Assembly: GCA_965247425.1 (NCBI GenBank) | Contig: OZ252023.1 | Coordinates: 2,294,001-2,358,000, forward strand | Direction: 5' to 3' | DNA length: 64,000 bases | Source of the DNA: CAZOZZ01 sp965247425 | GTDB lineage: Bacteria; Acidobacteriota; Terriglobia; 20CM-2-55-15 | Shown: positions 1-8,320 of the stretch, piece by piece | Position numbering within the stretch: position 1 is the first letter of the stretch | How the letters are laid out: each line of letters starts with the position of its first letter | Position numbers and translations under genes: made by a program | Notes under the pieces: generated by a model | Seen by the model: only the letters and a program-made list of their open reading frames with translations | The model's database searches: none | What the model was told of the DNA's origin: nothing

Positions 1-2
1 TG

Positions 3-1685
3 GAACTGGCCGAAATGACCATTGACGCGACCGACGCACCGTACACGGTCGACTACATCCGGGAGCAACTGCTCTCGGACTTCTCCGAAGAACAGCTCCT
101 CAACGATCGGCTCAAGGTTTACTCGACGCTCGACCCGGACCTGCAGGCCGCGGCTGTCGACGCGGTGGCACTGGGCATCGAGAACGCCGACAACCTGCTC
201 GACACCATGTATGGCGAGGAAGATCGGCCGCCGGTTCAGGCTTCCCTGATCGTGCTCGACCCACACACGGGCGCCATCAAAGCGATGGTCGGGGGCCGCG
301 ACTACCGATCGAGTCAATACAACCGCGTCACCGAGGCCTTCCGGCAGCCAGGATCAATTTTCAAGCCCTTCGTTTACGCGGCCGCCTTCGAAACGGTGTG
401 GGATCCGATTGTCGACGAAGAGGATATCCCCGATGAGGATTCCGAAGGCGTCACCGGGGACGAAACCCTGACTCCGACGTTGACTCGTACTGCCTTCGGG
501 CAAGCTCGGCCTGGTCAGCAAGGGCGCCGGCGCCCCGAACCAGACGAGCAGGCCCAGCGCGACGAACTCGAAGGTGAAGCAGAAGAGCCGACCATCCCGC
601 TGACCATGGCAGAGCTCATGGAACGTATCAAGGAGCTCGAAGAAGAAGAGGCCGACGGCCTGTTATCAGACCTCGAAGACCTGGAACTCGATCAGATCCC
701 GGTGTATGAGGAACGTGGCACGCTCGGCCGTGCGACCCTGATCACCCCGTTGACCACGATCATGGACGAGGCGACCGTCTTCTTTTACGAGGACGACAAG
801 TTCTACCGGCCCAACAACTATAAGGACGTCTTCCACGGGATGATCACGGTTCGCGAGGCTCTGCAGCGTTCCTGGAACGTGCCCACGGTCAAAGTCGCCC
901 AACGAATCGGCTACCAGCGCGTGGCGGACCTGGCCCACCGGATCGGTCTGAATGCCGACATCCGGCCTTTCCCGTCCATCGCACTCGGCGCCTTCGAAAT
1001 AACTTCCATCGAAATGGCCGGCGCTTACACGGCCTTCGCCAACGAAGGCGTCCGCGTGGAGCCCAATGCGATACACCGCATCGTCGACGATGAGGGCACC
1101 GTGTTGAGAAGCTTCGAGATGGAGTCGCGGGAAGTCCTCCGACCGGAAATGGCCTACCTGATGACACACCTCCTCCAGGGTGTCATCAACCACGGCACCG
1201 GCGCCGGGGTCCGAGCCCGCGGCTTCACGCTCCCGGCGGCCGGAAAGACGGGAACCGACAGTGACGGGTGGTTCGCCGGATACACCAAGAACCTGCTGGC
1301 CATCGCATGGGTGGGTTTTGACGACAACCGCGAGCTCAACCTCGAGGGCAGCCAGTCGGCCCTGCCGATCTGGACCGCTTTCATGCTGAAGGCCAGTGAG
1401 CTTTACCCTGTCCGCGATCCGGAGGATCCGTCCGAAACTCAATTCTTCGACCCACCGGGTGTCGAAGTCGTTTATATCGACGAGGACACCGGATCACTGG
1501 CAACGCCGTATTGTGAAAACCGGCGTCAGCAGGCATTCATCTACGGCACCGCGCCGACCACCTACTGCCCGATTCACTCTTTCACCCGCCGTTTCTTCCT
1601 GAGCGAGCTTCAGAACTGGCGGAGCCGTCCCGAGGCGTTCCAACTTCCACCAGCGTTCGCAGTGTCTGCCATTTCCGTTCACTGA
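3..1685 (+). CDS. Class A penicillin-binding protein, C-terminal part (partial)
   Basis: This is the transpeptidase half of a bifunctional peptidoglycan synthase (PBP1A type), which cross-links murein in the periplasm. The reading frame is open to the window edge, so the N-terminal anchor and glycosyltransferase domain lie outside. Numbering from the first ATG (position 15), the active-site motifs are SIFK near residue 114, SWN near 286 and KTGT near 410. A charged, low-complexity insert of roughly 100 residues sits between the first two motifs (about residues 138-235), which is unusual for the family. The 3' end overlaps the convergent comEA-like frame by about 100 bases. Class A assignment is family knowledge; the exact orthologue is not certain. 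Confidence 0.9.
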   Translation, partial: ELAEMTIDATDAPYTVDYIREQLLSDFSEEQLLNDRLKVYSTLDPDLQAAAVDAVALGIENADNLLDTMYGEEDRPPVQASLIVLDPHTGAIKAMVGGRDYRSSQYNRVTEAFRQPGSIFKPFVYAAAFETVWDPIVDEEDIPDEDSEGVTGDETLTPTLTRTAFGQARPGQQGRRRPEPDEQAQRDELEGEAEEPTIPLTMAELMERIKELEEEEADGLLSDLEDLELDQIPVYEERGTLGRATLITPLTTIMDEATVFFYEDDKFYRPNNYKDVFHGMITVREALQRSWNVPTVKVAQRIGYQRVADLAHRIGLNADIRPFPSIALGAFEITSIEMAGAYTAFANEGVRVEPNAIHRIVDDEGTVLRSFEMESREVLRPEMAYLMTHLLQGVINHGTGAGVRARGFTLPAAGKTGTDSDGWFAGYTKNLLAIAWVGFDDNRELNLEGSQSALPIWTAFMLKASELYPVRDPEDPSETQFFDPPGVEVVYIDEDTGSLATPYCENRRQQAFIYGTAPTTYCPIHSFTRRFFLSELQNWRSRPEAFQLPPAFAVSAISVH

Positions 1686-1911
1686 TCCCCGGCACCGCCA
1701 GCAGTTCTTCCACCCTCCGGAAACCGCCTCTCTTTTCTCTGAACTCGACGATCCGTTGCGCCAGAACCGGGCCGATTCCGGGAAGAGCGTCGAGTTGTTG
1801 GATGGTGGCGGTGTTGAGATTCAATGCAAGAAGGGCAAAGGAAAAGAATCGAAGGGAGTTTTTCACCGCAGAGACGCCAAGGCGCAGAGGGGATATGTCT
1901 TTAGCCCGCAT
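1582..1911 (-). CDS. ComEA-like helix-hairpin-helix protein (possibly 5'-truncated)
   Basis: The frame encodes about 109 residues whose second half is a ComEA-type tandem helix-hairpin-helix domain: NLNTATIQQLDALPGIGPVLA followed by a second hairpin ending VPGISERKWQTL. Such domains bind DNA without sequence specificity, and in ComEA they act in competence DNA uptake. The first 25 or so residues are translated from a dispersed octanucleotide repeat (1867-1890) and are probably not protein-coding. No good ribosome-binding site precedes any start, so the true start is unclear and the gene may have lost its 5' end. It runs convergent to, and overlaps, the penicillin-binding protein gene. The hydrophobic stretch FFSFALLAL could be a leftover of the membrane anchor. 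Confidence 0.55.
   Translation of the reverse strand: MRAKDISPLRLGVSAVKNSLRFFSFALLALNLNTATIQQLDALPGIGPVLAQRIVEFREKRGGFRRVEELLAVPGISERKWQTLRTLVEVGTPRDGSASSEARSGRNGG
1867..1890. repeat. Degenerate octanucleotide tandem repeat
   Basis: Three consecutive 8-base units (CGCAGAGA, CGCCAAGG, CGCAGAGG) stand just upstream of the IS1380 element. A related three-unit array is at 6108-6131, so this is a dispersed intergenic repeat type. Confidence 0.6.
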
Positions 1912-3646
1912 AAATCACCGAAAGGACCAGAAAAGGCCGCCCTGTTTGGCATAAATCGTTTGTCGAGAACGGTTCAGAAACCAAACGGAGGCGGCCCTTA
2001 TGAGTACAGAGTGTAAACAAACCACGTTCGAATTTCACGGACTTCTTCAACGAAAAATGAAGGCGCGTTTCGACGGCGGCAAGATCACGTCTGACGCTGG
2101 AGTTCTGCTGCTGCGTGAAGTCGAAAAGCGGACCGGTTTGATCGATGGATTGGCGGGGTGTTTTAGCGATCATCGCGACCAACGGTTGATCGAACACACC
2201 GTGAAGGAGCTGTTGGGACAGCGGGTCTACGGGCTGTGCCTGGGATATGAAGACCTGAACGATCACGATCAGTTACGGACCGACCCGATGCTTGCGTTGG
2301 CGGTGGACAAAGCGGATCCGCTGGGAACGAATCGACGACAGGCCGGCGACTGGGGAAAGGCGTTGGCGGGCAAGAGCACGCTAAACCGATTGGAGTTGAC
2401 CGGCGCCGAAGTCGGCGACCAGGAGCGGTACAAGAAGATCGCTATGGATGGGGACAAGATCGATCGTTGGATGGTCGATGCGTTTGTGGCAGCCCATGAC
2501 AACACGGCGCCCGAAGAGATCGTTCTGGATCTGGACGCGACCGATGATCCGATCCATGGTCAACAGGAAGGCCGGTTCTTTCACGGCTACTACCGCAACT
2601 ACTGCTATCTGCCCTTGTACATCTTCTGTGGAGAGCATCTGTTGTGCGCTCGGCTGCGCCCGTCCAATATCGATGGGGCGGCAGGATCAGTCGATGAATT
2701 GGAACGTATCGTCGGCCAGATCCGTCAGAGCTGGCCGGACGTGTCGATCATCATTCGGGCCGATTCCGGATTCTGCCGGGATGCATTACTGGACTGGTGT
2801 GAAACCCACCAGGTCGATTATGTGATGGGGTTGGCCAAGAACGACCGCCTCAAGCGAGAGATCGCTGACCAGATGATTCAGGCTGAAGCGGAGTTTCAGA
2901 CCACTGGGAAATCGGCACGAGTGTTTAAGGATTTCCTGTACCGGACTCGAAAGAGCTGGAGCCGCACTCGTCGCGTTGTTGGCAAAGCCGAGTTCCTGGC
3001 CAAGGGCGCCAATCCCCGATTCGTGGTGACCTCACTGCCACCGGAACGACTCGGAGCCCAAGCGCTCTACGAAGATTTCTATTGCGCACGCGGCGACATG
3101 GAGAACCGGATCAAAGAACAGCAACTGGATCTATTTGCCGACCGCACCAGTGCGGGAACCATGCGCGCCAATCAGCTCCGACTGTATCTGTCCTCAGCCG
3201 CCTACATGCTTATGCAGGCGTTGCGTCGTCTCGGTCTCAAAGATACCGCGATGGCCCATGCCCAATGCGGAACCATCCGTCTGAAGCTTCTTAAGATCGG
3301 TGCGCGTATCCGCCTCACGGTCCGCAACGTCTGGATCTCGATGTCGGAGGCCTATCCCTATGCCGACGTCTTTGCTCTCATAGTGAGAAACCTGCAATCA
3401 ATTCCGCTTCGTTGCTGACGACACCGAACCTTCAGATCCGAAAAACAGCGCCTCTCATCTGCCTCCCGGCGAGGCCTGCCTGCACTCGCCCATTCATGCC
3501 GATCTCCCGCCAAATGTCGCCGTGTCACAGGCTCAAAATCCGCCAATGTCCACGGCTCGCTCACTCTCAGCTCCAAGTCTCGCCGCAAATCGCTTCTCGT
3601 ATCCGAACACCGATCGATTCTCCGATTGGTGATCCATCCGGGTTAG
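1901..3646 (+). mobile_element. IS1380-family insertion sequence
   Basis: One IS1380-type transposase gene is flanked by imperfect inverted ends: ttagcccgcataaatcacc at 1901-1919 and ggtgatccatccgggttag at 3628-3646, which pair at 14 of 19 positions. The resulting length of about 1.75 kb fits the family. I see no target duplication, so the boundaries are tentative. The right end coincides with the stop codon of cca. The 220 bases between the transposase stop and the right end hold no recognisable gene. Confidence 0.55.
2000..3418 (+). CDS. IS1380-family transposase
   Basis: The 472-residue protein is a full-length IS1380-type DDE transposase that cuts and rejoins its own element. The N-terminal pattern FDGGKITSDAGVLLLREVE and the LGQRVYGLCLGYEDLNDHD segment are characteristic of the family. 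Catalytic-type acidic segments follow (LDLDATDDP near residue 175, then RADSGFCRD near 252 and the C-terminal ENRIKEQQLDLFADRTS). There is no frameshift, so the element may be active. It is the only gene in its element. The ATG is preceded by an A/G-rich stretch (ccaaacggaggcggcc). Confidence 0.93.
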   Translation: MSTECKQTTFEFHGLLQRKMKARFDGGKITSDAGVLLLREVEKRTGLIDGLAGCFSDHRDQRLIEHTVKELLGQRVYGLCLGYEDLNDHDQLRTDPMLALAVDKADPLGTNRRQAGDWGKALAGKSTLNRLELTGAEVGDQERYKKIAMDGDKIDRWMVDAFVAAHDNTAPEEIVLDLDATDDPIHGQQEGRFFHGYYRNYCYLPLYIFCGEHLLCARLRPSNIDGAAGSVDELERIVGQIRQSWPDVSIIIRADSGFCRDALLDWCETHQVDYVMGLAKNDRLKREIADQMIQAEAEFQTTGKSARVFKDFLYRTRKSWSRTRRVVGKAEFLAKGANPRFVVTSLPPERLGAQALYEDFYCARGDMENRIKEQQLDLFADRTSAGTMRANQLRLYLSSAAYMLMQALRRLGLKDTAMAHAQCGTIRLKLLKIGARIRLTVRNVWISMSEAYPYADVFALIVRNLQSIPLRC

Positions 3647-4848
3647 GAGTTTTCGCGGACGAAGCGGTCGCGGACGAACCACATCGCGGCTTCGTGGTCG
3701 ACGAGTCTGCCTTCGAGTTGTTCGTCTTCGACAACGGTCAGAATTTTCTTGAAGGAAGGGCCGGGCTCAAACCCCAGCGTAATCAAATCCGCTCCAGAGA
3801 TCAATGGCTTCGGTCGAATGACGTCCTCCGACCAGGACTTCCGTTTGCTCGCGACGAAATCGTAGTTGGACAGGCCCTCGCCGGCCGCTTCGGAACGGAT
3901 GCGATGGAGTTCCAGATGGTCGTCGAAGCGATGGAGTCGGAGGAACCGCTTCTGCTCGGAGATCGACATCCGTCGTATTCGAGAAAAGGTGTCCTGGTTT
4001 CCGACCAGAGACACGATGTGCGAACGCTCGGCATTCGAAAAACGCAATCTTGAAACGATGGCATCGGCATCCTGGTGCGAGTTCCGGTGCAACAGGACGC
4101 CCACTGCAAAGTCCGGGCTCGGAGCAGCGTCCATCAGGGCGAGGGCCCGGTTCAGGATGTCGGACCAGTGGATCTCAGGGAGGATCTCATCGAGTAGACC
4201 GGACTCCTCAAGCATTCGGATTCCGCGGGACGCCTGACCTTCTGTCAGGATGCGCACGAGTTCCTCCCGAATCCGCTCCGTGCTCACCTGATGAATTTCG
4301 GGCGCCAGGGCCCGGACCGCGGTCCAGGTCCGCTCTTCGATCGTGTAGCCAAGCCGGGCTCCGAACCGAATCGCCCGGAGAACGCGCAGCTTGTCTTCCT
4401 TGAACCGTTCGTGCGGGTCCCCGATGGCCCTCACGATCCGGGCTTCGATGTCTGCCTGCCCGCACACTTCGTCGATCACCCGATCCTCGATCGGATCGTA
4501 CAGCAGGCCATTGATCGTGAAGTCCCGGCGAAGAACGTCCTCCTTGTAGTCGGTGAAAACCACTCCGGTAGGCCGTCGGCCGTCGACATATGCGTCGTCA
4601 GACCGAAACGTCGCAACCTCGAACGGCACGCCGTGATGGATCACGAGAACGACACCGAACTTCGCGCCGATCGGCTCGGTGCGGGGAAACAATCCGATCA
4701 CCTCTTCGGGACGGGCACTGGTGGCAATGTCATAATCGGCCGGCTCAATCTCCATGACCATGTCCCGGACGCACCCCCCTACGAAGTAGGCTTCAAACCC
4801 CTCTTCTCGGAGTATCTTGACGATTTCGGCTGCATAGGCAGGCTTCAT
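3643..4848 (-). CDS. cca: CCA tRNA nucleotidyltransferase / poly(A) polymerase family
   Basis: The 401-residue class II nucleotidyltransferase would add or repair the CCA end of tRNAs, or act as the related poly(A) polymerase. The head has the GGCVRD motif at residues 24-29 and the metal-binding ADYDIAT segment just after it. A second segment, RRDFTINGLLYDP, marks the active-site palm, and the RAIRFGARLG segment marks the neck. Neither tRNA gene in this window encodes CCA, so such an enzyme is needed. The gene is divergent from the acyl-CoA dehydrogenase gene, with a short shared upstream region. Its stop codon lies within the apparent right end of the IS1380 element. CCA-adding versus poly(A) activity cannot be separated by reading alone. 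Confidence 0.85.
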   Translation of the reverse strand: MKPAYAAEIVKILREEGFEAYFVGGCVRDMVMEIEPADYDIATSARPEEVIGLFPRTEPIGAKFGVVLVIHHGVPFEVATFRSDDAYVDGRRPTGVVFTDYKEDVLRRDFTINGLLYDPIEDRVIDEVCGQADIEARIVRAIGDPHERFKEDKLRVLRAIRFGARLGYTIEERTWTAVRALAPEIHQVSTERIREELVRILTEGQASRGIRMLEESGLLDEILPEIHWSDILNRALALMDAAPSPDFAVGVLLHRNSHQDADAIVSRLRFSNAERSHIVSLVGNQDTFSRIRRMSISEQKRFLRLHRFDDHLELHRIRSEAAGEGLSNYDFVASKRKSWSEDVIRPKPLISGADLITLGFEPGPSFKKILTVVEDEQLEGRLVDHEAAMWFVRDRFVRENS

Positions 4849-4883
4849 GAAATGGTTCCCGCGATCGTGAACTGTCGCTACTG

Positions 4884-4889
4884 TATAAT
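4884..4889 (+). promoter_or_regulatory. Probable -10 element for the gcdH promoter
   Basis: A perfect TATAAT lies 24 bases before the acyl-CoA dehydrogenase start codon. No convincing -35 is present at the usual distance. A strong ribosome-binding site (GGAGG at 4903-4907) follows, five bases before the ATG at 4913. Confidence 0.45.
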
Positions 4890-4912
4890 AGTACTTTTGT
4901 CTGGAGGTGAGG

Positions 4913-6085
4913 ATGCCGCCCTATCAGGGAGTCGACTTCTACAAACTCGATGATCTGTTGTCGGAAGAAGAGCAGATGGTCCGGGATACAGTTCGCCAGT
5001 TCGTCAACGAGCGTGTAAATCCGATCATCGACGAACATTTCGAGGCGGGCACGTTTCCGACCGAACTCATACCCCAGATGGCAGAACTGGGTCTGCTCGG
5101 AGCCAATCTTCCTGAAGAGTACGGCTGCGCCGGCATGAACAACGTAGCCTACGGTCTGGTGATGCAGGAACTCGAGGCGGGCGACAGCGGCCTCCGCAGC
5201 TTCGTCAGCGTCCAGGGGGCGTTGGTGATGTACCCCATTTTTGCCTACGGCTCCGAGAAACAGAAGAAGAAGTGGCTCCCGCTTCTCGCACGCGCGGATA
5301 AGATCGGTTGCTTCGGATTGACCGAACCCGATCACGGATCCGACCCGGGCGGAATGGTGACCCGGGCGAAGCGTACCGGGAACGGGTGGGTCCTGAACGG
5401 CACGAAGCGTTGGATCACCAACGGCTCGGTCTCAGACATCGCGATCGTCTGGGCCAAGGACGACGACGGTGAGATTCAGGGCTTTATCGTCGAGTGCGAC
5501 AGTCCGGGCTTCCAGGCCCCCGAGATCAAGAAGAAGCTCTCCCTGCGCGCCTCGATTACATCGGACCTGATCATGGATGACGTCGAGGTGGGTGAAGAAA
5601 GCCGCCTGCCCAACGGCGTCGGATTAAAGAGCCCGCTCGGCTGTCTCAACCAGGCTCGCTACGGGATCGCATGGGGTGGAATTGGAGCGGCGATGTCCTG
5701 CTACGACTGGGCCGTCCACTACACGAAAGGCCGAACGCAATTCGGCAAGCCGATCGCTTCATTCCAACTCGTCCAGGAAAAGCTGGCCCACATCCTGACC
5801 GAGATCACGAAAGGCCAGTTATTGTCCTGGCGCCTGGGCAGGCTCAAAGACGCGGGGAAGCTGCACTTCGCTCAAACCTCCCTTGCGAAGCGCAACAACA
5901 TCCGGGTCGGCCTGGAGTCCGCACGCCTCGCCCGGGACCTGATGGGCGCAAACGGCATCACCCTGGAATACCCCGTATTCCGACACATGGTGAACCTCGA
6001 ATCGGTCTACACCTACGAAGGAACCGACCACATGCACACGTTGATCCTGGGAGAAGCCATCACCGGCATTGCCGCTTACCGTTAG
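4913..6085 (+). CDS. gcdH: Glutaryl-CoA dehydrogenase-type acyl-CoA dehydrogenase
   Basis: The product is an FAD-dependent acyl-CoA dehydrogenase closest by motif to glutaryl-CoA dehydrogenase, which oxidises and decarboxylates glutaryl-CoA in lysine/tryptophan degradation. Supporting segments are RSFVSVQ, GCFGLTEPDHGSDPGGM, LRASITSDLIMDDVEV and the C-terminal TYEGTDHMHTLILG, whose Glu (about residue 369) is the expected catalytic base. I chose the ATG at 4913 over the in-frame GTG at 4907 because GGAGG at 4903-4907 is then five bases upstream. It stands alone: no electron-transfer flavoprotein or CoA-transferase genes adjoin. About 390 residues is normal for the family. Confidence 0.85.
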   Translation: MPPYQGVDFYKLDDLLSEEEQMVRDTVRQFVNERVNPIIDEHFEAGTFPTELIPQMAELGLLGANLPEEYGCAGMNNVAYGLVMQELEAGDSGLRSFVSVQGALVMYPIFAYGSEKQKKKWLPLLARADKIGCFGLTEPDHGSDPGGMVTRAKRTGNGWVLNGTKRWITNGSVSDIAIVWAKDDDGEIQGFIVECDSPGFQAPEIKKKLSLRASITSDLIMDDVEVGEESRLPNGVGLKSPLGCLNQARYGIAWGGIGAAMSCYDWAVHYTKGRTQFGKPIASFQLVQEKLAHILTEITKGQLLSWRLGRLKDAGKLHFAQTSLAKRNNIRVGLESARLARDLMGANGITLEYPVFRHMVNLESVYTYEGTDHMHTLILGEAITGIAAYR

Positions 6086-6107
6086 AAACAGACATCCGCC
6101 GATTCAA

Positions 6108-6131
6108 CGCAAAGACGCAAAATCGCAAAGC
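6108..6131. repeat. Degenerate octanucleotide tandem repeat
   Basis: Three 8-base units (CGCAAAGA, CGCAAAAT, CGCAAAGC) fill the short space between two convergent genes. The type matches the array at 1867-1890, and a shorter trace (cggcgcaaagg) is at 16260-16270. Confidence 0.6.
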
Positions 6132-6161
6132 ATTGTTTTTGGGTTTCGAAAGTTCCCCGCC

Positions 6162-7646
6162 CTACCCGCCGTAAAGCTGATCTTCCAGGGTGCCGTGGAT
6201 ACGTTCTCGAGTCTTCTCCGACGGGGGGTCGGTAAAGAGCGACACGGTGATGGCCAACAGGAAGTTCACGGCGACACCCCACACACCGCCGTGCAGGGTC
6301 AGGGGATGGGGATAGATGATCAGGGTCCACCAGAGGGTGAAAAGGCCGGCGATCATCCCGGCGATGACGCCGGCTCTGGTGAACTTGAACTTCGAAGGGA
6401 ACAGGTTGCCCATGATGGCAGGCCACAACTGGAGCGCGCCGGCCCCTGAAAGGGTCACGATGGTAACCAGGAAATCGTAGTTGGCCAGGCTCAGCCAGTA
6501 GCCGATGCCGATCAGGCCAACAATGAGGATGCGGCCCACGTTGACGTAGTGCTCGGGCGATGCCTCTGGCCGAATGTACCGCTGGTAGACGTCGCGGGTC
6601 AGGACAGTCATGTTCGAATGGATGATTCCTTCGAGCGTCGACATCGCAGCCGCGCATGCTCCGGCGAGCACGAGCCCCGTCATCCAGGCGGGAGCGAACT
6701 GGAACAACATCTCCGGGAACACGCGATCCGGAAACTCGAGGCCAGGCAAAGCCAGCGCGCCTCCCAGTCCGACCAGCGCGGCGGGAATGTAAAGAGTCGC
6801 CAGATACAACGGTGTCGCCGCACCCAGTTTCTTGATGGTCGCCAGATCCACCGAGCTGTAGTAACGCATGAAGATGTGCGGCTGAAACACGATCCCGAAC
6901 GACAGCGTGATCGTAAAACCGAACCACATGGGATAGGTAAAAAATCCCTCCGGACCGGGAAGCGTCAACAGGTCGGGACGCTGTTCGACAACCTGCCGCC
7001 ACAGCCCGAGTGGGCCGCCAAACAGTTTGTACGACAGATAGAGAGCACCACCCCAGATGGCGATATACATCCAGATGCCCTGCAGAACGTCCGTCCAGTA
7101 GATCGCACGCACGCCGCCAACGCTGATGTAAACCATCGCGACGACCATCAGGATTCCCGACGACAACTCAATCGACATGCGGTTCCCCGTCGCAGCCGAA
7201 AGAATGTAGCCCAGGCCCATGCTTTGAACCTGGATGTAAAGGAGCGTGAACAACACCGACACGATAGCGACCAGAACCCGAACACCTTCGCTTTCGTAGT
7301 AGTCGGCCAGCATGTCGGCCGGCGTCAGGTACCCGAACTTCTTCCCGAGAGCCCAGATGCGCGTCCCGAAAACATACGTAATCAGGCCCATCATGATGGT
7401 CCACGTACCCGCGTCCCAGAAACCGATACCGTGCGTGTAGAAGAACCCTCCCGATCCGAGGAAAGCGAAGGCGCTGTGGTAGGTGGAAACGACCGCCAGG
7501 TAGAGAACAAAGAAGCCCGCACGTCTGCCATAGACGGCGAAGTCCTCCATGTTCACCTCGAGCTTCCGGCTTGCCAGCCACCCGACGACCAGACAGCCGA
7601 CCAGGTAAATTGCGATCAAAGAGGTTGCGATGACCCAGGCTTCCAT
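6162..7646 (-). CDS. Sodium:solute symporter (SSS family)
   Basis: The 494-residue membrane protein has about 13 hydrophobic segments and the SSS/LeuT-fold layout. It would import an organic solute driven by sodium; the substrate cannot be told. Recognisable parts are the N-terminal helix with LVVGWLASRKLEVNMEDFAV, the GGVRAIYWTDVLQGIWM segment and the ACAAAMSTLEGIIHSNMTVL helix typical of sodium-binding SSS proteins. The start codon follows directly on the stop of the small upstream gene (TAA then ATG, no gap), so the two are translationally coupled. Pantothenate/monocarboxylate-type transporters with a DUF3311 partner are the closest arrangement I know. Confidence 0.85.
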   Translation of the reverse strand: MEAWVIATSLIAIYLVGCLVVGWLASRKLEVNMEDFAVYGRRAGFFVLYLAVVSTYHSAFAFLGSGGFFYTHGIGFWDAGTWTIMMGLITYVFGTRIWALGKKFGYLTPADMLADYYESEGVRVLVAIVSVLFTLLYIQVQSMGLGYILSAATGNRMSIELSSGILMVVAMVYISVGGVRAIYWTDVLQGIWMYIAIWGGALYLSYKLFGGPLGLWRQVVEQRPDLLTLPGPEGFFTYPMWFGFTITLSFGIVFQPHIFMRYYSSVDLATIKKLGAATPLYLATLYIPAALVGLGGALALPGLEFPDRVFPEMLFQFAPAWMTGLVLAGACAAAMSTLEGIIHSNMTVLTRDVYQRYIRPEASPEHYVNVGRILIVGLIGIGYWLSLANYDFLVTIVTLSGAGALQLWPAIMGNLFPSKFKFTRAGVIAGMIAGLFTLWWTLIIYPHPLTLHGGVWGVAVNFLLAITVSLFTDPPSEKTRERIHGTLEDQLYGG

Positions 7647-7865
7647 TTACGGCCTCCATCGCCAGAGCAACCCGAGACCGACGAGCATCAATGCGTAATC
7701 GATACTGAGGTAAGCGTACAGGAACGGAAAACCGAGGATCAGGGGCTCGATCCGGTTGGCCCAGGCTAGGAACGGCCACTGGGTCAAGGCAAGCAGAACC
7801 GCAAAATAGGCGATCAGGAAACGGGTGCGGCCGGTGCGCGGGAAGTAATGGGATGGGATCTCCAT
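7647..7865 (-). CDS. Small membrane protein, DUF3311 type (symporter partner)
   Basis: A 72-residue protein with two hydrophobic helices (roughly residues 17-32 and 44-66) and the sequence ILGFPFLYAYL, typical of DUF3311 proteins that precede SSS symporter genes. It abuts the symporter gene with no gap and probably helps assemble or regulate that transporter. The function is inferred from gene pairing only. Confidence 0.7.
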   Translation of the reverse strand: MEIPSHYFPRTGRTRFLIAYFAVLLALTQWPFLAWANRIEPLILGFPFLYAYLSIDYALMLVGLGLLWRWRP

Positions 7866-7883
7866 AGGTCGAGTCTGTTTGGC

Positions 7884-8246
7884 CTAGCTCGACAGGCTCG
7901 ACGGCAGCTTCGTCTTCTCGTCGGTAACGGCACGGCTGAGCTGGCCGGACGTCAGTCCGGTCACGTCGGTGAGGTCGACACCCCGGAGGTCCGTACCCTC
8001 CAGGTTGGCATCGGTCATGTCCGACATCCATACGTCAGCGTTTCGCATATCCGCTCCGGCAAGATTCGCGTCCTTCAAGTCGGACACGCTCATCCGGGCG
8101 CCGTTCATATCCGCCTGCTGGAGATCGGCGCCGTGAAGATCGGCCTCCTGCAGGATCGCGCCATGCAGGTCGGCTCTTTCACCGGACTCGCCCTTCGACT
8201 CCAGCCAGTGCCGGTGGGCTTCGAGTGCGTCCTTGATGTACATCAT
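7884..8246 (-). CDS. Pentapeptide-repeat protein
   Basis: The 120-residue protein has about 14 pentapeptides of the A(D/N)LXX type (ADLHG, AILQE, ADLHG, ADLQQ, ADMNG and so on) from about residue 25 to 95. These are expected to form a right-handed quadrilateral beta-helix. An N-terminal helix precedes them and a short polar tail follows. No signal peptide is present. Some family members mimic DNA and protect gyrase, but nothing here points to that role. It reads away from the peroxiredoxin gene 74 bases upstream and could be co-transcribed with it. The second Met is also a possible start. Confidence 0.75.
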   Translation of the reverse strand: MMYIKDALEAHRHWLESKGESGERADLHGAILQEADLHGADLQQADMNGARMSVSDLKDANLAGADMRNADVWMSDMTDANLEGTDLRGVDLTDVTGLTSGQLSRAVTDEKTKLPSSLSS

Positions 8247-8320
8247 TTGGTATTTTGTTCCGAGAAGGACAGGTCGGAGTTCCGGCGAGCGAACGGGGCC
8301 GCTCGCCGGGAACCTGCAAA

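Noticed and set aside
6549..7769. A 406-codon plus-strand frame opposite the symporter
   Set aside because: Composition is that of a reverse-complement shadow (Arg/Gln/His-rich) and the minus-strand symporter explains the sequence.
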